Counted from the first letter of the stretch, positions 1 to 7,058 are shown. The stretch: DNA of 11,803 bases from T1Sed10-49 sp046498405 (GCA_046498405.1 JAWOAS010000132.1:1-11803), one strand, 5' to 3'. Notes: generated by a model from the sequence alone, not told the origin. A program made the numbers and translations.

Positions 1-856
1 CGCGCAGGAGCAGGCGCAGCGCGGCGAAGGCCGCGAGCCCGAGGGCCACGACGAGGGCGCTGTGGGGCGTGGCCGGCGGGGCCTCGAGCGCCCGGCCCTC
101 GCCGAGCCATGGCCACAGCGCCCGCAGCGCCCCGACCATGAGCCCGGTCAGCGCCGCCATCGTGAGGTCGTGGCGGCGCGCGAGGAGGGTCTCGAGGAGC
201 CGCGCGAACGCCCCGAGCCCGACCACGGCCCCGGCGGCGAACGTCGCGACGTAGGCGACGTCGATCTCGCGCAGGGCGGTGAGGGTGGCCTCGTAGATGC
301 CGAGCGCGGCGAGGAGGAAGGCCCCCGAGACCCCGGGCAGGATCATCGCGCAGATCGCCACCGCCGCCGACGCGGCGATGCGCAGCGTCGAGGGGTCCCC
401 GGCGGCGAGCTCAGGCAGCCCGACGAGGGTGAACGCCAGGAGCGCCGCGGCCCCGGCCAGGGCGTAGGAGCCGGGGCCGCGCTCGTCGACGCGACCCCAC
501 GGCAGGGCCAGCGAGGCGACGATGAGGCCGAAGAACACCGCGGAGGTCTCCGCCCGGTAGGCCTCGAGCAGCGGGGGGATGAGCACCGAGCCGGCGGCGA
601 TGGCCAGGGCGATGCCCAGGGCCAGCGGCAGCACGAGCGGCCAGTCGACCTCGGCGAGCCTGGCCCGGGCGGCAGCCGGTCCCGTGCGCAGGAGGGCGGC
701 GGGCGCGGCGGTAGCCGCACGGATCGAGGAGACGAGCCGGGCGTAGATGCCGACGACGAGGGCCACGGTGCCGCCCGACACCCCCGGCACGACGTCGGCG
801 GCGCCCATGAGCAGCCCCTGGGCGAGGTGGGTGAGCGGGCGCGGCACGGCGGGCAT
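1..856 (-). CDS. DUF368 membrane protein (PopT-type undecaprenyl-phosphate translocase family), C-terminus cut by window edge
   Basis: The reading frame is open from an ATG at 856 down to base 1 (285 codons) with no stop, so the C-terminus lies outside the window. The translation starts MPAVPRPLTHLAQGLLMGAA and has the family hallmark PGVSGGT at residues 24-30. A second copy of the motif, PGVSG, is at 174-178 and matches the internal-repeat design of DUF368. Several hydrophobic Ala/Leu/Val segments separate short charged loops, as expected for a polytopic inner-membrane protein. DUF368 proteins (PopT) were shown in other bacteria to return undecaprenyl phosphate, the lipid carrier of cell-wall synthesis, across the membrane; that role is inferred here from family membership. 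The start is supported by conserved sequence beginning directly after it and by a TAGCCT hexamer 6 bp upstream, suggesting a leaderless message. The gene is divergent from the nuclease gene at 918. Family call is firm; the specific function is less so. Confidence 0.9.
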   Translation of the reverse strand, partial: MPAVPRPLTHLAQGLLMGAADVVPGVSGGTVALVVGIYARLVSSIRAATAAPAALLRTGPAAARARLAEVDWPLVLPLALGIALAIAAGSVLIPPLLEAYRAETSAVFFGLIVASLALPWGRVDERGPGSYALAGAAALLAFTLVGLPELAAGDPSTLRIAASAAVAICAMILPGVSGAFLLAALGIYEATLTALREIDVAYVATFAAGAVVGLGAFARLLETLLARRHDLTMAALTGLMVGALRALWPWLGEGRALEAPPATPHSALVVALGLAAFAALRLLLR

Positions 857-862
857 GCGGCG

Positions 863-868
863 AGGCTA
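863..868 (-). promoter_or_regulatory. Candidate -10 box (TAGCCT) for leaderless DUF368 transcript
   Basis: On the minus strand TAGCCT matches the actinobacterial TAnnnT -10 consensus and ends 6 bp before the ATG at 856. This is the spacing expected when transcription starts at the A of the start codon. No Shine-Dalgarno sequence is visible in the 6 bp between them. No good -35 box is apparent. The call rests on hexamer plus spacing only. Confidence 0.45.
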
Positions 869-904
869 CCGCCGGCGGGGATGCCGGCCGACACCCCCGG
901 CCGC

Positions 905-910
905 TACCCT
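905..910 (+). promoter_or_regulatory. Candidate -10 box (TACCCT) for leaderless nuclease transcript
   Basis: TACCCT fits the TAnnnT -10 consensus and ends 7 bp before the ATG at 918, again the geometry of a leaderless mRNA. The intervening GCCGACC has no ribosome-binding site. No convincing -35 element is seen. It mirrors the TAGCCT box serving the divergent gene. Confidence 0.45.
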
Positions 911-917
911 GCCGACC

Positions 918-1856
918 ATGACCCCGCGTCCCGCGCCCGCGAGCGCCGACCTGCTCGGGACCACGCCCGACGACGGCGGCCCGAGGCTGCGGCTGTCGTT
1001 CAGCCGGGTCGACACCTACCGCCAGTGCCCGCTGCGCTACCGCTACCGCTACGTCGACGGCCTGCCCGAGCGCCCGAGCCCGCACCTGTCGTTCGGCTCG
1101 TCGATCCACCGTGCGCTCGAGGCCTTCTGGGACCGCAAGCTGCCCGACCCGCCGCCGCTCGAGACGCTGCTCGACGCGCTCTACCACGGCTGGGACTCGA
1201 GCGGCTTCGCCGAGGTCGAGCGCGACGAGCAGCTGCGGTACTACCGCCATGCCCGCGAGGTCCTCACCGCCCACCACCACCGCTTCGCCGACACCGCCCT
1301 TGCCCCCGTCGCCGTCGAGCAGTGGTTCCGCCTGCCGTTGCCCGACGGCCTCGAGGTCGTCGGCGCGATCGACCTCGTCGAGCCGACCGGCGCGGGCGGT
1401 CTCGGGGTCGTCGACTGGAAGACCAACCGCCGGGCCAAGAGCCGCGAGGAGGTCGCCTCCAGCCTCCAGCTCGCGATCTACGCCCTCGCCGTCGAGCACC
1501 TCTGGGGGCAGCCGCCGGCGTGGGTGGCCCTCGACTTCGTCGTGCCGGGCGTGCGCGTCACGGTGCCGCGTGAGCACATCGACACCGACGCGGCGATCGA
1601 GGCGATCCGCGAGGTCGCCGCCGCGATGCGCGCCGAGGCCTTCGAGCCGCGCCCTTCGCCGCTGTGCGGATGGTGCGACTACCGCGCCGAGTGCCCCGCG
1701 TTCGACGGCGAGGGCCCCGACGTCGCCGGCACCGCGGTGACCGAGCTCCAGCGCCTGCGGCGGCGCCAGGCCCGCGACGCCGAGCGTGCGGCGACCCTCG
1801 AGCGCATCGTGCGCGAGCGTCTCGGCGAGCAGGCCCTCGACGACCTCGACGCCTGA
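918..1856 (+). CDS. RecB/Cas4-like PD-(D/E)XK nuclease superfamily protein with Fe-S-type cysteines
   Basis: A 312-residue protein of the PDDEXK_1 (RecB-like nuclease) family. After a short variable N-terminus, LSFSRVDTYRQCPLRYRYRY (26-45) is the typical opening helix with Cys37. GSSIHRALE follows, with His64. The metal-binding core shows Asp152 (GAIDL), then Asp166 and Lys168 in VVDWKTN. QLAIYAL (Gln184, Tyr188) follows the core. C-terminal cysteines 250, 253 and 259 (C-x2-C-x5-C), with Cys37, make the four-cysteine set that holds a 4Fe-4S cluster in Cas4/AddB-type nucleases. All catalytic residues are present, so the enzyme should be active on DNA, probably as an exonuclease; the substrate is unknown. 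No helicase, cas1 or cas2 gene is nearby, so a CRISPR or AddAB role is not supported. An upstream in-frame ATG at 747 would run into the divergent gene; ATG 918 is preferred because the TACCCT box lies 7 bp before it. It converges on the HAD gene. Confidence 0.88.
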   Translation: MTPRPAPASADLLGTTPDDGGPRLRLSFSRVDTYRQCPLRYRYRYVDGLPERPSPHLSFGSSIHRALEAFWDRKLPDPPPLETLLDALYHGWDSSGFAEVERDEQLRYYRHAREVLTAHHHRFADTALAPVAVEQWFRLPLPDGLEVVGAIDLVEPTGAGGLGVVDWKTNRRAKSREEVASSLQLAIYALAVEHLWGQPPAWVALDFVVPGVRVTVPREHIDTDAAIEAIREVAAAMRAEAFEPRPSPLCGWCDYRAECPAFDGEGPDVAGTAVTELQRLRRRQARDAERAATLERIVRERLGEQALDDLDA

Positions 1857-1861
1857 CCATC

Positions 1862-1920
1862 GCCGCCGGGGCAGGGCCGGGGCGTCGTGCCGCCCGGGCA
1901 GGGCCGGGGCGTCGCGCCGC
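1862..1920. repeat. Tandem repeat, 27-bp period, about 2.2 copies, between convergent genes
   Basis: Bases 1862-1888 and 1889-1915 are the same 27-bp unit with one internal mismatch (1868 against 1895) and one at the unit's last base. Five bases of a third copy run up to the HAD stop codon. The shared core includes GGGCAGGGCCGGGGCGTCG. The repeat begins 5 bp after the nuclease stop and so fills almost the whole 64-bp convergent gap. Each copy can form a small GC hairpin (GGGCG 1880-1884 with CGCCC 1891-1895; GGCG 1908-1911 with CGCC 1915-1918). These might hinder converging polymerases, but there is no T-tract, so a terminator call is not made. Confidence 0.85.
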
Positions 1921-2772
1921 TCAGGGCGCGTCGGCGTCGACGGCGGCGGGCGCCGGCGCGGCGAGGCGCTCCTCGAGCGCGAGCGCGACCCCGTCGTCGT
2001 CGTTGCTCGCGGTCACCGCGTCGGCGACCTCGAGCACCGCGGGGTGGGCGTTGGCCACGGCCACGCCGGTGCCCGCCCAGGCGAGCATCGCGATGTCGTT
2101 GGGCATGTCGCCGAAGGCCAGGACCGCGCCGGGCTCGACGCCGAGGCCGGCGACGACCTCGGCGAGGCCGGCGGCCTTGTCGACCCCGGGGGCGGCGATC
2201 TCGAGGAGCGTCCCACTCGAGTACGTGCACTCCCCCTGCCCGTCGAGGACCTCCGCGGCGGCCTCGAGGAGCTCGCCGAAGCCGAGCGCGGGATGGCGCA
2301 CGAGGAGCTTGGCGACCGGCTCGCCGTCGACCCAGCCCGCGTCGTCGACGACGGCGTCGACGGGGATCGGCCATTCGTTGTGTTCGGCGAAGCGCCGCTC
2401 GCAGCGGAACTCGCGCGCCCCCTCGACCGCGAAGGCCACGCCCGGCAGCCGCGCCCGCAGCGCGGCCCCGAGCTCGGTGACGACCCCGGTCGACAGGGTC
2501 CGCGCGGCGACGACCTCATCGCGGGCGGCGTCGTAGAGGACCGCGCCGTTGGCGCAGACCACGGGGGTGTCGAGGTCGAGCGTGCGCGCGAGGTCGGTGA
2601 CGTAGCGCGTCGGCCGGCCGGTCGCGAGCACGACGCGGGCCCCGGTCTCGCGCACCGCGGCGAGGGCGCGACGCGACCGTGGCGAGACCTCCTTTGCCGA
2701 GGTCAGCAGCGTGCCGTCGAGGTCGGAGGCCACGACGTCGGCGGGGCGCGGCCGCGCGCGGATGCTGTCCAT
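1921..2772 (-). CDS. HAD-superfamily hydrolase, Cof-type (HAD-IIB) phosphatase
   Basis: A 283-residue cytosolic phosphatase of the Cof/YbiV-like branch of the haloacid dehalogenase superfamily, close to the usual 260-290 residues. All four HAD motifs are present. Motif I is DLDGTLL with nucleophile Asp17 and acid/base Asp19. Motif II is LATGRP with Thr51. Motif III is Lys199 in GVDKAAGL. Motif IV is GDMPND with Asp222 and Asp226 for Mg2+. The stretch between motifs II and III is long enough for a C2B-type cap. Such enzymes dephosphorylate sugar phosphates or cofactors such as FMN and PLP; the substrate cannot be read here. The ATG at 2772 is preceded by GGGAGGTGCC, a good Shine-Dalgarno site. 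The gene lies 153 bp downstream of the cysteine hydrolase on the same strand. That gap is wide enough for its own promoter (TAGGCT at 2837-2842), so operon membership is uncertain. Confidence 0.92.
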   Translation of the reverse strand: MDSIRARPRPADVVASDLDGTLLTSAKEVSPRSRRALAAVRETGARVVLATGRPTRYVTDLARTLDLDTPVVCANGAVLYDAARDEVVAARTLSTGVVTELGAALRARLPGVAFAVEGAREFRCERRFAEHNEWPIPVDAVVDDAGWVDGEPVAKLLVRHPALGFGELLEAAAEVLDGQGECTYSSGTLLEIAAPGVDKAAGLAEVVAGLGVEPGAVLAFGDMPNDIAMLAWAGTGVAVANAHPAVLEVADAVTASNDDDGVALALEERLAAPAPAAVDADAP

Positions 2773-2836
2773 GGCACCTCCCAGAGCGGCCCCGCGTGCG
2801 CGGCGGGCACGCGAGGCCGACGACGACGTCCCAGCG

Positions 2837-2842
2837 AGCCTA
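2837..2842 (-). promoter_or_regulatory. Possible -10 box (TAGGCT) upstream of the HAD gene
   Basis: TAGGCT on the minus strand fits TAnnnT and would give a 5' untranslated leader of roughly 55-60 bases before the ATG at 2772. No clear -35 box is present at 17 bp. It is offered because the 153-bp gap 2773-2925 contains no gene and this is its best promoter-like hexamer. Confidence 0.25.
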
Positions 2843-2885
2843 CCCGCCAGGCGCGCGCCCGACGACGGGGGTCCCTCGCGGGCGC

Positions 2886-2918
2886 GGTCCCGGCGGCTCC
2901 CATGGCGCGGCGGGGACC
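2886..2918. other. Inverted repeat just past the cysteine hydrolase stop codon
   Basis: GGTCCC (2886-2891) and GGGACC (2913-2918) are perfect inverted repeats separated by 21 bp. They begin 7 bp beyond the hydrolase stop at 2926. The position would suit a transcription end for the long upstream operon. However, the loop is large and there is no T-tract, so this is a weak terminator candidate. The rest of the 2773-2925 gap shows nothing else recognisable. Confidence 0.25.
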
Positions 2919-2925
2919 AGCCCGC

Positions 2926-3531
2926 CTACCCGCGGGCGAACGGGACGGCGATGGCCTCCTCGGCGGTGGCCAGCCGCACCTGCTCGGGCAGGCGGGCCGC
3001 GCCGGCGAGCAGCCCCGCGTGCCCCTGGGGGTCGGGGCCGACGAGCGCGTCGGTGACGAGGGTGACCGCGACGCCGTCGTCGACCGCGGCGTAGAGCGTC
3101 GCGGCGACGCAGCAGTCGGTCTCGCAGCCGGCCACGACGAGCTCGCTGGTCGCGGGGTCGCCGAGCCGCGCCTGCAGCTCAGCGAGGCCGTAGGCGCCGT
3201 AAACCGTCTTGTCGACGACGTCGGCGCCGGTCGGCACCGCCGCGGCGACGGGCTCGAGCAGCTCCCAGAGCGCCGGGTCGGCCTCGAGACCGGCCCAGCG
3301 CTCGGCGAAGGCCCGCCAGCGGCCGCGGCCGTCGGGGGCGAGGCGGTGGCGGGTCAGCACCGAGGCGGGGCCGAAGGCCTCGAGCAGCGCGGCGACCGGC
3401 GACAGGATGGCCTCGACGCCAGGCACCTCCCATGGCGCGCCGGGGCCGACGACGCGCTGGAGGTCGACGACGGCGAGGCCACGGTCGCCGGCAACAGGCC
3501 CGTCGCCGGCCGGGCGCGGCGGCTCAGGCAT
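2926..3531 (-). CDS. Isochorismatase-like cysteine hydrolase
   Basis: A 201-residue member of the isochorismatase/nicotinamidase fold, normal in length. The catalytic triad is visible: Asp23 in LAVVDLQ, Lys108 in VDKTVYGAY, and a cysteine in GCETDCCVAATLYAA. Cys140 and Cys141 are adjacent; by alignment with the usual T-x-x-C-V pattern, Cys141 is the nucleophile. Enzymes of this fold hydrolyse amides, ureides or, in true isochorismatases, a vinyl ether. Nothing here identifies the substrate. No enterobactin-type or pncA-like context exists, so naming it nicotinamidase would be a guess. The ATG at 3531 overlaps the end of the glycosidase gene by 8 bp (ATGCCTGA), so the two are almost certainly co-transcribed and translationally coupled. 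An amide hydrolase downstream of a polyamine-type importer could act on an acylated or carbamoylated amine; that is inference from position only. Confidence 0.87.
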   Translation of the reverse strand: MPEPPRPAGDGPVAGDRGLAVVDLQRVVGPGAPWEVPGVEAILSPVAALLEAFGPASVLTRHRLAPDGRGRWRAFAERWAGLEADPALWELLEPVAAAVPTGADVVDKTVYGAYGLAELQARLGDPATSELVVAGCETDCCVAATLYAAVDDGVAVTLVTDALVGPDPQGHAGLLAGAARLPEQVRLATAEEAIAVPFARG

Positions 3532-5857
3532 CGGGCGCGGCCTCGGCGAGCAGGAGGACGACCGGGGTCGGCCTCGCCCGCGGCCCGACGGTCACCCCGA
3601 CGCCGTCGCCGTCACGCTCGACCTCGGCGGGCTCGCTGCCGACGACCGCCGCGGTGAGCCCGCCGGTGGCCAGCCGCAGGCGCGCCGGCGCGGAGCCGGC
3701 CGGCAGCGTGCAGCGCAGCGCGGCGGGCTCGGCGGCACCGGCGCTGCCCCGCGCGACGCCGGTGGGCCCGGGGACGCCGCGGTCCTCGGCGATGCCGGTG
3801 AGGTGGTCTACGCCGTCGACCCGCAGCCCCGGGCCCGATGGCGGTCGGACCTCGAGGCCGCCCTCGCCGGGCTCGACCTGCCACCAGCGCCCGTCGAGGA
3901 GCACCGCGCCGCGGCCCGGCCCGAGCCGCGCTCCGTGCCATGGGGTGATGTCGCCGGCTTCGCCGAGCGTGATGAGCGGCAGCAGCGCCGACCAGGTGTA
4001 GAAGGCGTCGACGTCGGGGTCGGCGTGGTCGGAGTCCCAGCGCACGTCGTAGTACTCGAGGGCGGCGCGCCGCTCGCGCCACGGCCCGGAGAAGAGCTGC
4101 CACGCCCGCTCGGCGAGCTCGGCGGCGACGTCGCGCCGGCCGCAGCGGTGCAGGCCGAGGTGGACGAGGTAGGCCAGCGGAGGCCAGGCTCGGCCGCGCC
4201 AGTACGAGCCCTCGGCGGCAGCCGGCTCGCGCAGGGCGTTGGCCGGCAGCGGCGGGCCGCCCCAGAAGCCCTCCTCGTCGAGGAGGTGGCCCTCGACGAG
4301 GGCCTCGACCTCGGCGTCGTCGGCGATGCCGGCCAGCAGCGGGTAGAGGCTCGTCGGCGACAACGAGGCCGTGAACGTCCCGTCACCGCGGCGCCCGGCG
4401 AAGACGCCCCGCTCGGCGTCCCAGAGGTGGCGGCGCACCGCCTCGGCACGGCGGGCCGAGCCCTCGGCGAGCGCGGCGGCCTCGTCGGGCCGGCCCGCCT
4501 CGGCGGCCAGCGCCGCGAGGATCTCCCCATCGAGGACGTGCAGGGCGTTGAGCCCGACCTCGGCGAGGTCGAGCACCCCGTCGCCGGTGAGCCCGACGCC
4601 GTCGAACATCGGCGAGTTGTCCATCGACGACTCGTTGCGCGCCGCGAAGGCGGTGCCGGCGTAGAGGCCACGCCCGGTCGGTGAGGTGCCGTAGGCCAGC
4701 AGCCCGTCGCCGGCGGCCCGGTGGCGCTCCCACCACCGGTGCGCGCGCAGGAGGGTGTCGAGGTGACGCCGCGGCAGCGAGCGGTCGCCCAGGCGCGCGG
4801 CGCACTGCCAGACGATGAGCGCGGCCAGCGGCGGGTGGGCGCGGTCGACCCACTCGGTGCGCGCGCTGAGCAGGCACGCGAGGTTGCCGGCGGGCTGGGC
4901 GCCGTGGAGGACCGCCTCGAGGTTGGCGTAGGCGAGCTCGGCGTCGCCGAGGGTGGCAGCCAGCAGCGCGGCGTAGAGGACGTCGCTCTGCCAGACGAGC
5001 CAGCCACCGAACTTCCGGCTCGTCCAGTGGCGGCTGAGCACCGTGGTGAGGCGTCCGTTCGCCGGGTTCCAGCAGGTGTTCCAGGCGAGGACGTCGCGCA
5101 CGGCCGCGGCGGCCTGCCCACCGGGCTCGGCCTCGGCCCGGCGGCGCGCCGCGGCGATCGTCCCGTCGGCGTCGGCCAGCGCCGCCCACGCGGCGGCCGC
5201 GGCGGCCTCGGCGTCGGTGGCCAGCGCCGCGGCGAAGCGCACCTCGGGGCTCACCTCGTGGTTGAAGCGGGCTACCGCCGCCCCCGGCTCGGCGACCGGT
5301 GCGCGCGGCGGTGGGAAGTAGCCCTCGGCCTCGAGCTCGGCGACGGCCTCCGCGGCCTCGGGGTAGCCGGCGCAGACCGACGGCTCGGGGTCGCAGACGA
5401 CGGCGAGATGCTCGCTGCGCGCCCGCGCGCGCAGCACGAGGGGGTCGGCGCCCGGCTCGGCGGGCCGCTCGGCCACCGCCGCGAGGGTCGCGTCGTCGAG
5501 GCGCCCGGCAGCGGCGTCGCGCTCGAGGACGAGCAGGCTCCACAGCCGCAGCCGCAGCTCGGCGGCGTGCTCGAGGGTCAGGCGTCCGACGATCGTCGTC
5601 GGCGCCTCGGGGTCCTTGGCGGCCTCGAGACGGAGCTGGCTGCCGGCGACGTCGAGTCCGGCCTCGAGGTAGCCGCCGTCGAGGGTGTGGGCGCCGAGGC
5701 AGACCCCCTCGGCGCCGGCGAAGTCGACGACGCGCTCCTGCCGGCCGCTGTAGCCGGCGATGCGCAGCTGCAGGCCGCTGGCGGCGTCGCAGAGCGCGGA
5801 GGGGTAGCCGGGGTGGTGCGTCCCCCAGCGCCGGTCGGCACCCACCGGCCTCACCAT
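3524..5857 (-). CDS. Glycoside hydrolase, GH63/mannosylglycerate-hydrolase (MGH1)-like (alpha/alpha)6 barrel
   Basis: A 777-residue protein. Roughly the first 250 residues look like a beta-sandwich domain, starting MVRPVGADRRWGTHHPGYPS. From about residue 255 an (alpha/alpha)6 barrel begins (VLAWNTCWNP, SRHWTSRKFGGWLVWQSD). Landmarks of GH63-like enzymes follow. Asp292 lies in the GGWLVWQSD segment. ESSMDNSPMFDG (409-420) is nearly the family's ESGMDNSP. YWRGRAWPP starts at 552, and LEYYD has Glu601, the likely catalytic base. About 100 C-terminal residues look like a small beta domain. Relatives hydrolyse alpha-glucosides or the osmolytes mannosylglycerate and glucosylglycerate. No signal peptide is visible, so it is probably cytosolic. 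The ATG at 5857 is chosen because upstream in-frame codons only translate the tandem repeat. Its ribosome-binding site (GGCGGGTG) is weak, so expression may depend on coupling. It follows the ABC ATPase by 79 bp and overlaps the cysteine hydrolase by 8 bp. Confidence 0.87.
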   Translation of the reverse strand: MVRPVGADRRWGTHHPGYPSALCDAASGLQLRIAGYSGRQERVVDFAGAEGVCLGAHTLDGGYLEAGLDVAGSQLRLEAAKDPEAPTTIVGRLTLEHAAELRLRLWSLLVLERDAAAGRLDDATLAAVAERPAEPGADPLVLRARARSEHLAVVCDPEPSVCAGYPEAAEAVAELEAEGYFPPPRAPVAEPGAAVARFNHEVSPEVRFAAALATDAEAAAAAAWAALADADGTIAAARRRAEAEPGGQAAAAVRDVLAWNTCWNPANGRLTTVLSRHWTSRKFGGWLVWQSDVLYAALLAATLGDAELAYANLEAVLHGAQPAGNLACLLSARTEWVDRAHPPLAALIVWQCAARLGDRSLPRRHLDTLLRAHRWWERHRAAGDGLLAYGTSPTGRGLYAGTAFAARNESSMDNSPMFDGVGLTGDGVLDLAEVGLNALHVLDGEILAALAAEAGRPDEAAALAEGSARRAEAVRRHLWDAERGVFAGRRGDGTFTASLSPTSLYPLLAGIADDAEVEALVEGHLLDEEGFWGGPPLPANALREPAAAEGSYWRGRAWPPLAYLVHLGLHRCGRRDVAAELAERAWQLFSGPWRERRAALEYYDVRWDSDHADPDVDAFYTWSALLPLITLGEAGDITPWHGARLGPGRGAVLLDGRWWQVEPGEGGLEVRPPSGPGLRVDGVDHLTGIAEDRGVPGPTGVARGSAGAAEPAALRCTLPAGSAPARLRLATGGLTAAVVGSEPAEVERDGDGVGVTVGPRARPTPVVLLLAEAAPDA

Positions 5858-5893
5858 CGCCCGACACCCGCCGGTGTGCGCCCGCCCGCCGCT

Positions 5894-5946
5894 GGGGGCA
5901 CCGGCGCGGTCACGGTCGTCGGGGGCACCGGCGCGGTCACGGTCGT
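5894..5946. repeat. Perfect 26-bp tandem duplication (27-bp period) spanning the ATPase stop codon
   Basis: Bases 5894-5919 and 5921-5946 are identical over 26 bp. Both copies contain the core GGCACCGGCGCGGTCACGGT. The copy nearer the ATPase gene includes its TGA stop (5937-5939). The second copy places another TGA in the same frame at 5910-5912, so the gene ends with two in-frame stops 27 bp apart. The identity points to a recent slippage or duplication event. It occupies most of the gap between the ATPase and glycosidase genes. Confidence 0.9.
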
Positions 5947-5950
5947 GACC
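5935..5950. other. Perfect hairpin at the ATPase stop codon
   Basis: GGTCACGGTCGTGACC is a 6-bp perfect stem with a 4-base loop, covering the last codons and the stop of the ATPase. It could slow transcription or protect the upstream part of the mRNA from decay, lowering glycosidase output relative to the transporter. There is no T-tract, so it is not a classical terminator. The structure is seen in the sequence; the role is inferred. Confidence 0.35.
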
Positions 5951-7058
5951 CCAGCGCCACGGGGCCCTCGACCGCCTCGGCGTCGGGCTCCTCGAGCACG
6001 TGGACGTCGCCGGGGTCGGCGCGCAGCGACACCTCGAGCCCCTCCTCGAGTCGGGCGACCTGGGAGGACAGCACGGTGAGGGCGAGCTCGCCGAGGGCGC
6101 TGTCGAGGACGCACTCACCGATCTGCCCGCTGAGCTGGACGGTCCGCACCCTCGCGCGCAGCGCGAGGCCGTCGGCCTCGAGGGCCCCGCCCTCAGCGAG
6201 GGCCCAGCGCTCGGGTCGTACGCAGACCGTCACGCGGTCGCCGACGCGGGTGCCCTCGGGCAGGGTCAGGCCGCGCGCGGCCAGGGCGCCGAGGTCGATG
6301 CGGCTCGGCTCGACGGCGTCGACCGTGCCCGGCAGGAGGTTCGCACTGCCGAGGAAGGTCGCGACGAAGCGACTGCGCGGATGGCTGTAGACCTCGGCGG
6401 GGCGGCCCTCCTGGCGCACCTCGCCGTCGTCGAGGACCATGAGCCGGTCGCCGAGGGCCAGCGCCTCCTCCTGGTCGTGGGTGACGATGATCGCCGTGAC
6501 CCCGGCCTCGCGCTGGATGCGCCGCAGCTCGACCTGCATCTCCTGGCGGATCTTGCGGTCGAGCGCGCTGAGCGGCTCGTCGAGCAGGAGCGCCTTGGGC
6601 CGGGTCACGAGCGCGCGGGCGAGCGCGACGCGCTGCTGCTGGCCACCGGAGAGCTCGTCGGGGTAGCGCCCCTCCATCTCCGGCAGCCCGACCAGCGCGA
6701 GGATGCCGGCGACCTCGGCGCGCTGCTGCCGGGGGCGCACCCGGCGCATGCGCAGCCCGAAGCCGACGTTCTCGCCGACGGTGAGGTGCGGGAAGAGCGC
6801 GTAGCTCTGGAAGACGATGCCGAGGTCCCGGCGCTCGGGCGGCACGCCGCTGACGTCCGCGCCGTCGAGGACGACCCGGCCGGCGTCGGGCGCGACGAAC
6901 CCGCCGAGGACCTTGAGGATCGAGGTCTTGCCCGAGCCCGACGGCCCGACCATCGCGTAGAACTCCCCGTCGGCGACGTCGATCGACAGCCCGCGCAGCA
7001 CCGCCGGGCCCTCGGCGCTGTAGGACATCCAGACCTCGTCGAGGCGCAGGTCAGCCAT
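5937..7058 (-). CDS. potA: ABC transporter ATP-binding protein, PotA-like (polyamine type)
   Basis: A 373-residue ATPase, the usual size for PotA/FbpC-type subunits. Visible motifs are Walker A GPSGSGKT (38-45), Q-loop Gln84 in VFQSYALFPHLTV, signature LSGGQQQR (136-143), Walker B ALLLDEP (156-162), D-loop SALD and switch His194 in THDQEEAL. After about residue 240 (RFVATFLGSANLLPG) comes a TOBE_2 regulatory domain, typical of this branch of importers. It would power uptake by the two permeases encoded just upstream. The ATG at 7058 has GGGGA in front, lying within the end of the PotC-like gene. Only 6 bp separate the two genes. The last codons lie in a tandem duplication that repeats the stop codon. 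Ferric-iron and other small-cation importers have similar ATPases, so the polyamine label rests mainly on the binding protein. Confidence 0.93.
   Translation of the reverse strand: MADLRLDEVWMSYSAEGPAVLRGLSIDVADGEFYAMVGPSGSGKTSILKVLGGFVAPDAGRVVLDGADVSGVPPERRDLGIVFQSYALFPHLTVGENVGFGLRMRRVRPRQQRAEVAGILALVGLPEMEGRYPDELSGGQQQRVALARALVTRPKALLLDEPLSALDRKIRQEMQVELRRIQREAGVTAIIVTHDQEEALALGDRLMVLDDGEVRQEGRPAEVYSHPRSRFVATFLGSANLLPGTVDAVEPSRIDLGALAARGLTLPEGTRVGDRVTVCVRPERWALAEGGALEADGLALRARVRTVQLSGQIGECVLDSALGELALTVLSSQVARLEEGLEVSLRADPGDVHVLEEPDAEAVEGPVALGSRP

Noticed and set aside
62..1573. A 503-codon plus-strand frame overlapping the DUF368 and nuclease genes
   Set aside because: It is antisense to one real gene and out of frame with the other, with low-complexity Arg/Pro/Gly composition and no motifs.
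1862..1920. CRISPR-like repeat
   Set aside because: The copies are directly abutting with no spacers and only about two units, so it is a simple tandem duplication. The same holds for 5894-5946.
5858..6118. Upstream extension of the glycosidase frame to 6118
   Set aside because: It would overlap the ATPase coding region by about 180 bp and encodes only repeat-derived low-complexity sequence.
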